From Cycloclasticus sp. (GTDB lineage Bacteria; Pseudomonadota; Gammaproteobacteria; Methylococcales; Cycloclasticaceae): a DNA stretch of 8,410 nt. The notes under the pieces were generated by a model, which saw only the letters and a program-made list of their open reading frames with translations, made no database searches and was not told the DNA's origin. A program made the translations under genes and the position numbers. Shown in pieces: positions 1 through 4,945 of this stretch (the stretch's first letter is position 1; each line of letters begins with the position of its first letter). Where the stretch lies: contig JAESRY010000176.1 in NCBI GenBank assembly GCA_016764415.1, forward strand, positions 658 to 9,067. Reading direction: 5' to 3'.

Positions 1-26
1 GGAACTACCCCTAGTTTTGCACACAT
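1..26 (+). repeat. IS3-family left terminal inverted repeat
   Basis: These 26 bases match the reverse complement of 1241-1266 at 21 of 26 positions. The outer GGAAC is identical, bases 6-9 and 12 differ, and the inner 14 bases (AGTTTTGCACACAT) match without a break. The arrangement of a short outer block plus a long inner block is typical of transposase binding ends. Confidence 0.88.
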
Positions 27-54
27 TTACTAATTATTTATTAGGAGTGTGTAA

Positions 55-384
55 ATGGCTAGAAAAACAAAATATGATTACTACGATGATGACTTTAAAG
101 TTACAGCAATCGAGTTAGGATCATTACCCAAAGTGAAATCTAAAGATGTCGCTGATATTCTCGATATTCACCCTGTTATGTTATACCGTTGGAAGAAAGA
201 ATTAAGAGACGGTATTATTTTGAAAGCACCGGGCAAAGGTCAAATTAGCAACCAAACATCTGATGAACTTAAACGTTTAAAGCAAGTTGAGAAGTCGTTT
301 ATTCGACTTCAACAAGAACATGAGCTTTTAAAAAAAAGCATCCAATTTTGTTCCAGTCTAAAAAAGCAGTCTTCCAGTTCATAG
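55..384 (+). CDS. IS3-family transposase OrfA (HTH protein)
   Basis: This 109-residue protein is the DNA-binding and regulatory subunit of an IS3-family transposase. An N-terminal helix-turn-helix (roughly residues 12-50, with a VADILDIHPVMLYRWKKE recognition segment) should bind the terminal repeats. It is followed by a lysine- and leucine-rich heptad segment (about residues 72-95, ending EHELLKK) that fits the leucine zipper used for OrfA/OrfAB multimerisation. The length is normal for the family. The ATG at 55 is preceded by a good AGGAG at 43-47. The 3' end overlaps orfB by 37 bases and holds A-rich slip sites for producing the OrfAB fusion. The serine-rich tail after residue 104 is an out-of-frame extension that would be lost in the fusion. 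Confidence 0.9.
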   Translation: MARKTKYDYYDDDFKVTAIELGSLPKVKSKDVADILDIHPVMLYRWKKELRDGIILKAPGKGQISNQTSDELKRLKQVEKSFIRLQQEHELLKKSIQFCSSLKKQSSSS

Positions 385-1217
385 CAACCGTACGCGATGT
401 GTATCCGTTGAACATGCTTTGTCGGGTTTATGGTGTTAGTCGGTTTGGCTTTTATTCGTGGAAAGCCCGCGGTCAATCGAAACATACTTTAGAAGATGCA
501 AAACTTTTGACCGATATTGAACGTGTTTTTTATAGCGTTAAAGGCGTTTATGGCAGTTTAAAAATTCAGGCTAAACTGAAACATGAAGGCGTTTATGTAG
601 GTAAGCACCGTGTGGCTAGAATCATGAAGGAACATGGTCTTAAGGCGCGTTGCGCTAAAATTTACCGTTGTCATGCAAAGATGGACAGGTTCTATGCCTG
701 TATTAAAAATGAAATTAGGGACGTTGATTTACAGACGATCAATCAAGTCTGGTTAGGTGACGTCACCTACTTAAAAGTAAATGATGAGTGGCGGTACCTT
801 GCGGTGATATTAGATAAATACTCAAGGCGCGTATTGGGTTGGTCTTTGTCTAAAAAGCGGGATGCGGCTCTTTCATTAACCGCTTTTCAACGCGCAGCAA
901 AAAAACGTATGGCATTGCCTGGCTTACGGTTTCATTCCGATAGAGGGGCTGAATACGTGGCAACCCGTTATCAAAACTGGTTAAAGAAACACGGTATTAT
1001 TCAGAGTATGAATCGGAAAGGTGTAATGAATGACAATGCTGAAATGGAGTCATTTTTTCATAATTTTAAAGCTGAAAGAATACATAGAAATGTATTTGTC
1101 ACAGATAAGCAATTACGAGGAACCATTAATCAATATGTGCGTTTTTACAATCATAAAAGATTGCACTCTTCGGTTAATTATTTAACGCCTGTTCAATATG
1201 AAGCGACATTAATATAG
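348..1217 (+). CDS. IS3-family transposase OrfB (DDE integrase core)
   Basis: This is the catalytic half of the IS3 transposase, which cuts the element ends and joins them to target DNA. It begins with an HTH_21-like segment (residues about 45-100, YGSLKIQAKL), followed by the rve integrase core. The visible catalytic triad is Asp138 (GDVTYL), Asp198 (HSDRGAEY) and Glu234 (NDNAEMESFF). The second Asp and the Glu are separated by 35 residues, and a Lys follows at Glu+7, as the family requires. The C-terminal YNHKRLHSS...LTPVQYE motif is also standard. The frame opens after a stop at 321-323, and the nominal first codon is TTG at 348 with no ribosome site, so the protein is probably made mainly as an OrfAB fusion of about 387 residues by -1 frameshifting. 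No internal stop or catalytic loss is seen. Confidence 0.93.
   Translation: MFQSKKAVFQFIATVRDVYPLNMLCRVYGVSRFGFYSWKARGQSKHTLEDAKLLTDIERVFYSVKGVYGSLKIQAKLKHEGVYVGKHRVARIMKEHGLKARCAKIYRCHAKMDRFYACIKNEIRDVDLQTINQVWLGDVTYLKVNDEWRYLAVILDKYSRRVLGWSLSKKRDAALSLTAFQRAAKKRMALPGLRFHSDRGAEYVATRYQNWLKKHGIIQSMNRKGVMNDNAEMESFFHNFKAERIHRNVFVTDKQLRGTINQYVRFYNHKRLHSSVNYLTPVQYEATLI
360..366 (+). promoter_or_regulatory. Programmed -1 frameshift slip site (A AAA AAG) for OrfAB
   Basis: In the orfA reading frame the bases read ..A AAA AAG, the classical heptamer for -1 slippage in IS3-family elements. A slip here moves the ribosome directly into the orfB frame, fusing 104 OrfA residues to 283 OrfB residues. A second, longer run of eight A (330-337, then G) lies upstream, also in the shared open region between the orfB-frame stop at 321-323 and the orfA stop, and could serve as an alternative slip site. 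No strong downstream pseudoknot or stem was identified by eye. Confidence 0.7.
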
Positions 1218-1240
1218 TACGATGTAAAGATTAACAAATG

Positions 1241-1266
1241 ATGTGTGCAAAACTCGGTACGGTTCC
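1241..1266 (-). repeat. IS3-family right terminal inverted repeat
   Basis: This is the partner of the left terminal repeat, inverted, with 21 of 26 identities and an uninterrupted 14-bp inner match (ATGTGTGCAAAACT on the plus strand at 1241-1254). It lies 23 bp after the orfB stop codon and marks the boundary between the insertion sequence and the cassette-array DNA that follows. Confidence 0.88.
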
Positions 1267-1322
1267 CCGCGCCGTTTCACTCTACTCTGTGTAAAACCGT
1301 CAGGTTATGCTGAGCGTTAGCT
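1267..1322 (+). other. Right half of an integron attC site, truncated by the IS
   Basis: The segment ends in AGGTTATGCTGAGCGTTAGCT. That has the L'/R' layout of attC sites, with a core G^TTAGCT at 1316-1322 where integron integrase cuts after the G. The first base of the following cassette is therefore 1317. The left half of the site (R'' and L'') is not present between the insertion sequence and this segment. It would lie to the left of the insertion sequence, outside the window. The hairpin pairing cannot be tested for lack of that half, so the call rests on the core and on the fit with the cassette that follows. Confidence 0.6.
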
Positions 1323-2023
1323 ATAAAAAAATGAAAATAATCATCACATTAATACTATTTATTCTCAGTGGAGCTGTATCAGCTGAGCGTCCTTCTAATG
1401 AGCAGCCAATGTATGGTGGCACTCATAATCCAACAGTTGAGAAAAACGAAGAACACAGCGCATCTGCCGCTAGTCTAGGTTGGCAGTATTTTAACAATGG
1501 AGATTTAAATACAGCAATAAAACGCTTCAATCAGTCATGGATGTTTGACAGAGAAAACGCTGAAGCTTACTGGGGGTTTGGTTTAATAATGGGTCGTAGG
1601 TCTACAGAAGGCAATACTGAAACAAACTTACAAGAATCAATAAAATATTTAGCAAAAGCCAACCAGTTATCTAAAAACGACTACAGAATAATCGTTGACC
1701 TAGCATTCTCAAAAACATTACTAGGTTATTTCTTAAAAGAGAACAAGAAAGCCACATATAAGAATTTCTTTCGAGAAGCCGATGCTTTATTCAAAAAAGC
1801 ACAAAATATAAAAAGTAACTATCCACCCCTTTATTATAACTGGTCAGTTTTAAAGTTTTATGAAGAAGATTATTCCTTAGCTGAATCAAAACTTAAAAAA
1901 GCAAAAAAACAAGATTATAAAGCAAGACCTAATTACGAGAAAGAGCTAAGTGATAAACTTAAAAATAGCTAACAAATGCTTCAAGTACGACGCGCAAAAG
2001 GCGCGCGCGTCTTAACCTAAACG
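1317..2023 (+). mobile_element. Integron gene cassette (one ORF plus attC)
   Basis: Integron cassettes begin with the TTRRRY part of their own R' box and end at the G of the next core site. Here the start (GTTAGCTAT, counting the G at 1316) is the exact reverse complement of ATAGCTAAC at 1965-1973, which opens the attC at the cassette's 3' end. This nine-base agreement between two distant positions is what a once-circular cassette would show. The unit is 707 bp, holds a single forward gene that nearly fills it, and has the gene's stop codon inside the R'' box. All of this is typical of cassettes. It contains no promoter that I could recognise, and no intI gene is in the window. The downstream core is G^TTATGT, with no further matching ACATAAC box before the chromosomal genes, so this appears to be the last cassette of an array or an isolated attC cluster. 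Confidence 0.78.
1331..1972 (+). CDS. Cassette-encoded exported TPR-like protein, function unknown
   Basis: This 213-residue protein starts with a clear Sec signal peptide (MKI, a hydrophobic run, then AVSA before ERPSNEQ, cleavage near residue 18). It lacks a lipobox Cys, so a periplasmic or secreted location is expected. A polar linker with PMYGG follows. The remainder is helical with TPR-like repeats: LGWQYFNNGDLNTAIKRFNQS, a helix pair around FREADALFKKAQNI, and LKFYEEDYSLAESKLKKAKK. Such repeats usually mediate protein contacts, and no enzymatic motif is visible. An in-frame ATG at 1307 lies in the upstream attC half, outside the cassette, so the ATG at 1331 is the more sensible start. 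It is preceded by a run of A rather than a Shine-Dalgarno sequence, as often in cassettes. The gene is more AT-rich and AAA-codon-rich than the chromosomal genes to its right, consistent with acquisition. I do not recognise a named family. Confidence 0.75.
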   Translation: MKIIITLILFILSGAVSAERPSNEQPMYGGTHNPTVEKNEEHSASAASLGWQYFNNGDLNTAIKRFNQSWMFDRENAEAYWGFGLIMGRRSTEGNTETNLQESIKYLAKANQLSKNDYRIIVDLAFSKTLLGYFLKENKKATYKNFFREADALFKKAQNIKSNYPPLYYNWSVLKFYEEDYSLAESKLKKAKKQDYKARPNYEKELSDKLKNS

Positions 2024-2029
2024 TTATGT
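1967..2029 (+). other. Integron attC recombination site (short type)
   Basis: R'' is AGCTAAC at 1967-1973. The core R' is G^TTATGT at 2023-2029, with cleavage expected between 2023 and 2024. Between them, GACGCGC (1989-1995) pairs perfectly with GCGCGTC (2005-2011) around a nine-base loop. CTTAACCTAAACGTTA on the right matches the L'/R' layout of known short attC sites. Integron integrases recognise the folded bottom strand, so a GC-rich stem with flanking boxes is what is expected. The L'' and L' arms pair only partly by eye. The stop codon of the TPR-like gene (1970-1972) lies inside R''. Confidence 0.75.
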
Positions 2030-2051
2030 ATCCTAAAGGCACGGGATGCGG

Positions 2052-2087
2052 AATCAATGGGGACTCGATTAATTTAAGCTGTATACC
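2052..2087. repeat. Possible relic of a REP/RAYT-transposase-associated repeat
   Basis: The segment AATCAATGGGGACTCGATTAATTTAAG and the following GTATACC resemble, from memory, the conserved box (AATGGGGTCAGA.TCGATTAATT type) often found beside IS200-like REP-associated transposase genes in marine gammaproteobacteria, with a few bases missing in the middle. No transposase gene is present. It is the only recognisable item in the 175-bp gene-free stretch 2024-2198 between the attC and the DUF1244 gene. The call depends on recollection and is weak. Confidence 0.22.
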
Positions 2088-2198
2088 TTGGCTTTCATGC
2101 CCGATGTTTTTGCCATTGACCCTTTACGGTTTTGCTAGGCTCTTCCCATTTAACTTTTCTCCATCACATTTATAGCAACGTCAAAACAGCTGTATTTT

Positions 2199-2510
2199 TT
2201 AGTCGCCCTGACGCTTACGTCTTTCCTCTCCCTCTTCGAACGCCACTAATTGTTCTGGCGTGGCTGGTTTTTGATATTTTTCTTTAAACTCGGCAAATGG
2301 CATGCCGTAAATAACTTCGCGCGCCTGGTCATAATCTATCTCCACGCCCTTCTCTTTTGCTTCTGCCATATACCATTTAGAAAAACAGTTACGGCAAAAA
2401 TCAGCTAGGTTCATTAAATCAATATTTTGAACATCCGTGTGCGTTTGGAAATGCTTAATAATGCGTCTAAATGCAGCTGCTTCAATTTCTGTTTGAGTTT
2501 GTTGATCCAT
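2199..2510 (-). CDS. DUF1244 family protein
   Basis: This small cytoplasmic protein of 103 residues belongs to a family widespread in proteobacteria with no assigned function. The family signature is clear: TDVQNIDLMNLADFCRNC (about residues 25-42) continuing into FSKWY, then YGMPFAEFKEKYQ (68-80). The two cysteines of FCRNC are the most conserved feature. The C-terminal tail is highly charged (EEGEERRKRQ). A good AAGGAA ribosome site precedes the ATG. The gene follows zapE on the same strand after a 15-bp gap, with that site lying in the gap, so the two are probably co-transcribed. No convincing U-tailed terminator was found downstream. Confidence 0.88.
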   Translation of the reverse strand: MDQQTQTEIEAAAFRRIIKHFQTHTDVQNIDLMNLADFCRNCFSKWYMAEAKEKGVEIDYDQAREVIYGMPFAEFKEKYQKPATPEQLVAFEEGEERRKRQGD

Positions 2511-2525
2511 TTTTATTTCCTTAAT

Positions 2526-3632
2526 TTAGGGTAAATGAGGCCGTTCTAGGTATTCATGCGATTGCATTTCTAATAACCGGCTAACGGTACGTTCGAATTG
2601 AAAGGCTAGTTTTGTGCCTTGGTATAACTTTTCGGCAGGTACGTCTGCTGAAATAATAAGCTTAACGTTATGAGCATAAAGCTCATCGACCAGATTGATA
2701 AAACGATTCGCCAAGTCGTTGTTCATGTCATCCATTACGTTCACATTGGAGACAAGCACGGTATGAAACAGACGAGATACTTCAATATAGTCGGCTGCAC
2801 CACGTGGGATATTGCATATTGTTTTATAGTCGAACCACACCACGCCTTCAGCACATTGGCGTACGGTTACATCACGCCCTTCTATTTCAAGTGTCGAAGG
2901 TAGTTCCACATCATTCGCCGTCATGTGCTCATACAAAGTAAGCAGCACTTTGTCTGCCTCTTTATCCAACGGCCAATGATAAATTTCCGCCTGCTCGAGT
3001 TCTCGTAGGCGGTAATCTGTGCCGCTATCTAGCTTTAACACGTCACAATGCTGTTTAAGCGCTTCTATTGCCGGTAAAAACCGAGCACGTTGCAAGCCAC
3101 CTTTGTACAAACCATCGGGCTCTATATTAGACGTGGCAATTAAACATATTCCACGTTTAAACAAGGCTTCAAATAGACGCCCCAACAGCATCGCGTCCGT
3201 AATATCTGACACAAAAAACTCATCAAAACAAATCACGCGGCATTCTTTAGCTATCGTATCTGCAATAATTTGAAGCGGATCTTCAACATTATTAATCCCA
3301 GCCAGTTGCTGATGAACATGTTGCATAAATCGGTGAAAATGCGTTCTTCGCTTTTCTTTAAAGGGTAATGCATCGTAAAAAATATCCATTAGATATGTTT
3401 TACCCTGGCCTACCCCGCCCCATAAATATAATCCTTTAGTAGGAACCGTTGCCACTGGTCTAGTTGATTTAAATTTAGAGAAAAACCCCTGCGGTTCCGC
3501 TTGAATGTTCTTAGTGCTGCTCTGTAATTCTTTACACAAATCATCAAGACGTTGAATGATTTTCAACTGCGCATCATCTTTAATAAAAGCGTTGTGCGTT
3601 TGATCATCCAAGTATCGCTCTAATGGGCTCAT
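2526..3632 (-). CDS. zapE: Cell division protein ZapE, AFG1-like AAA+ ATPase
   Basis: ZapE is a cytoplasmic ATPase that associates with the FtsZ ring late in division and in E. coli destabilises FtsZ polymers. It is homologous to mitochondrial Afg1/Lace1. The 368-residue length is normal. Visible motifs are Walker A GGVGQGKT (72-79) followed by YLMDIFYDALP, Walker B VICFDEF (133-139), sensor 1 ATSN (166-169) and PDGLYKGGLQRARFLPAI (172-189). The C-terminal FERTVSRLLEMQS (346-358) is characteristic of the family. The ATG at 3632 is supported by the N-terminal SPLERY motif, though no clear Shine-Dalgarno sequence precedes it. It is the first gene of a leftward pair with the DUF1244 gene, and is divergent from the plus-strand cluster starting at 3732. 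Confidence 0.93.
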   Translation of the reverse strand: MSPLERYLDDQTHNAFIKDDAQLKIIQRLDDLCKELQSSTKNIQAEPQGFFSKFKSTRPVATVPTKGLYLWGGVGQGKTYLMDIFYDALPFKEKRRTHFHRFMQHVHQQLAGINNVEDPLQIIADTIAKECRVICFDEFFVSDITDAMLLGRLFEALFKRGICLIATSNIEPDGLYKGGLQRARFLPAIEALKQHCDVLKLDSGTDYRLRELEQAEIYHWPLDKEADKVLLTLYEHMTANDVELPSTLEIEGRDVTVRQCAEGVVWFDYKTICNIPRGAADYIEVSRLFHTVLVSNVNVMDDMNNDLANRFINLVDELYAHNVKLIISADVPAEKLYQGTKLAFQFERTVSRLLEMQSHEYLERPHLP

Positions 3633-3731
3633 AGTGAATTGTCGTTAATTGTGTTAAATTACTTTTTAAATGGAAAACTATTATCGCCCAGCAAGGTGGA
3701 GATAAGCTGCTCATTGTAGCAATTTTAAGTT
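3633..3731. promoter_or_regulatory. Divergent intergenic region, probable promoters both ways
   Basis: This 99-bp AT-rich gap separates the 5' ends of zapE (leftward) and the rightward cluster, so promoters for both must lie here or inside the flanking genes. A TATTAT at 3679-3684 could be a rightward -10 box, with TTAAAT (3654-3659) as a poor -35 at 19 bp. For the leftward direction no pair stands out. AAGGTGGAG at 3695-3703 looks like a ribosome site but is too far (about 28 bases) from the next start codon to serve it. Confidence 0.3.
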
Positions 3732-4067
3732 ATGAATATTCAAACAAATTTATCCGGCATTGGCCTCTTACCCAGCCCTAAAAAAGGAACCACTGGGCCT
3801 GCCGCTGTTGATTACGAAGAGCCTCGCCAGCAGCAAACAAAAGATGTTAGCGCGAATGATGAGTCTACGGCTAGCGCTGCTGACCGCGCTACTTTATTCG
3901 AGCAAATCGAGTCCATCGATGATAACCAAAAAACCTCCTTCCGCGCAGAAAAACCAGATTTCCAAAACCAACGTTCTATTCAATCTTACCTTGATAATCA
4001 AGCATTAGAAAACCAAAGTCTTCGTGATGAGTTGAATGAGCAACTTGGCATAGACTTAACCGTTTAA
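3732..4067 (+). CDS. Small conserved-looking protein of unknown function
   Basis: This is a 111-residue soluble protein without signal peptide or membrane segment. The first 60 residues are rich in Pro, Ser, Ala, Asp and Gln and look disordered. The C-terminal part (about 78-111: RSIQSYLDNQALENQ, then LRDELNEQLGIDLTV) looks helical, with the general form of short gammaproteobacterial proteins that end in a ..LLGIDLxx tail. I cannot assign a family. The gene is accepted as real because it fills the space between a divergent promoter region and yciB, ends 17 bp before the yciB start, and runs in the same direction as the cluster. The overlapping frame at 3760-4008 is judged a shadow of it. The ATG at 3732 has no evident Shine-Dalgarno sequence. 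Confidence 0.65.
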   Translation: MNIQTNLSGIGLLPSPKKGTTGPAAVDYEEPRQQQTKDVSANDESTASAADRATLFEQIESIDDNQKTSFRAEKPDFQNQRSIQSYLDNQALENQSLRDELNEQLGIDLTV

Positions 4068-4084
4068 CTCCCCCCGATACCCGC

Positions 4085-4633
4085 ATGAAGTTTATTTCTG
4101 ATTTTTTTCCTATCCTATTGTTTTTTATTGCTTACAAGTTAGAAGGAATATACGTAGCCACGACCGTTGCTATTGCTGCGTCAAGCGTACAAGTTGCCGT
4201 CTATTGGCTTAAGAACAAACGCTTCGAACCTACCCATCTATTCACCTTTTTTATTATTCTAATTTTTGGTGGCGCCACACTGTACCTGCAAGATGAAATG
4301 TTCATAAAATGGAAGCCTACCATTATCAATTGGTTATTTAGCCTAGCCTGCATTTTCACTGCCTTCATTGGCAAGAAACCGCTTATCAAACGCATGATGA
4401 GTGGAGGCATAACTTTGCCTGATGACGTTTGGCGAAAACTCAATAACATATGGGCTGTTTTCTTTTTCATACAAGGCGCGCTGAACCTATATGTCATGTA
4501 CAATTTCGACACCGACACTTGGGTCAACTTTAAATTGTTCGGCATGATGGGGCTCACCGTTTGCTTTGTTATAGCCCAAGGCTTTTATTTGATGAAATAC
4601 ATCGAAGACCCTGCAGAAACCAACAACGACTAA
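4085..4633 (+). CDS. yciB: Inner membrane septation protein A (YciB/IspZ family)
   Basis: This is a polytopic inner membrane protein of the YciB/IspA-septation family, linked in Shigella and E. coli to septation, envelope synthesis and contact with the elongation and division machinery. The 182 residues match the usual length of about 180. The N-terminal MKFISDFFPILLFFIAYK motif is diagnostic. Further family features are AVYWLKNKRFEPTH (about 38-51), FGGATLYLQDEMFIKWKPT (61-79) with its conserved FIKWKPT, and DDVWRKLNNIWAVFF (112-126). About five hydrophobic segments can be counted. It lies 17 bp after the preceding gene and 21 bp before bolA. There is no Shine-Dalgarno sequence, only a C-rich stretch before the ATG, so translation may depend partly on the upstream gene. 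Confidence 0.93.
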   Translation: MKFISDFFPILLFFIAYKLEGIYVATTVAIAASSVQVAVYWLKNKRFEPTHLFTFFIILIFGGATLYLQDEMFIKWKPTIINWLFSLACIFTAFIGKKPLIKRMMSGGITLPDDVWRKLNNIWAVFFFIQGALNLYVMYNFDTDTWVNFKLFGMMGLTVCFVIAQGFYLMKYIEDPAETNND

Positions 4634-4654
4634 CCAACAATTCACCTAATAACT

Positions 4655-4927
4655 ATGACTAATCGTACTGACATTATTAAAACAACATTAACAGACGCAA
4701 TTCAGCCTCAGTTCATCGAAGTACTCGATGATAGCCAAGCGCATGCAGGGCACGAAGGAGCAAAAGCCGGCGGCGGTCACTTCTATTTAACGATTGTTTC
4801 TGAGAAGTTTGAAAAAAAATCAAGAATCCAACGCCATCAACTCATCTACGCAGCGCTAGGTGACATGATGAAAAGCGACATTCATGCATTAAGCATCAAA
4901 GCATTTACACCTAAAGAGCAACCTTAA
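4655..4927 (+). CDS. bolA: BolA family protein
   Basis: BolA-type proteins are small cytoplasmic factors that pair with monothiol glutaredoxins to bind iron-sulphur clusters. Some also act in morphology and stress control. The 90-residue length fits. The core GGHFYLTIVSEKF (about 41-53), the RIQRHQLIYAAL segment (57-68, containing the invariant RH pair) and DIHALSIKAFTPKE (74-88) match the family closely. The usual Gly after the conserved Phe (FxG) is replaced here by Lys (FEKK). Several histidines (HAGHEG at 26-31, His42, His61) are candidate cluster ligands. It lies between yciB and the isomerase gene with short gaps, and lacks an obvious ribosome site. Confidence 0.9.
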   Translation: MTNRTDIIKTTLTDAIQPQFIEVLDDSQAHAGHEGAKAGGGHFYLTIVSEKFEKKSRIQRHQLIYAALGDMMKSDIHALSIKAFTPKEQP

Positions 4928-4945
4928 AACTAACAGGAGATTTAA

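Larger units (their letters stand above)
1..1266 (+). mobile_element. IS3-family insertion sequence, apparently complete
   Basis: The element has the full IS3-family layout: terminal inverted repeats, a small HTH-bearing orfA, and a larger overlapping orfB with a DDE integrase core, about 1.27 kb in all. Neither frame is broken, so it may still be active. IS3-family ends are usually TG...CA. Here the visible ends are GGAAC...GTTCC, and the right end is followed by CC rather than A, so the exact terminus is uncertain by a base or two. The left terminus coincides with base 1 of the window, so the 3-5 bp target duplication expected for the family cannot be tested. The right end abuts what looks like half of an integron attC site, so the element probably inserted into a cassette array. 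Confidence 0.9.

Noticed and set aside
1300..1328. TATAAA at 1323-1328 as a cassette promoter
   Set aside because: It lies two bases before the start codon and has no acceptable -35 at the right distance. Cassette genes are normally read from an external promoter.
2095..2166. 23-codon minus-strand frame (ending KTVKGQWQKHRA) that might be a gene remnant
   Set aside because: It is bounded by stops, too short to compare by eye, and without start or ribosome site.
2187..2194. Palindrome ACAGCTGT flanked by A and T runs after the DUF1244 gene
   Set aside because: With no loop it cannot form a proper terminator hairpin. An eight-base palindrome of this kind is plausible by chance.
2670..3273. 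Plus-strand open frames of 77 and 84 codons
   Set aside because: They lie wholly inside zapE on the opposite strand, have no ribosome site and encode no recognisable protein. The zapE frame has unmistakable AAA+ motifs.
3760..4008. 82-codon plus-strand frame overlapping the 111-residue protein
   Set aside because: It is a +1 shadow of the longer frame, which has the better composition and spacing to yciB.
4201..4557. 118-codon minus-strand frame
   Set aside because: It is antisense to yciB, whose family motifs are clear. Its composition looks like a back-translation shadow.
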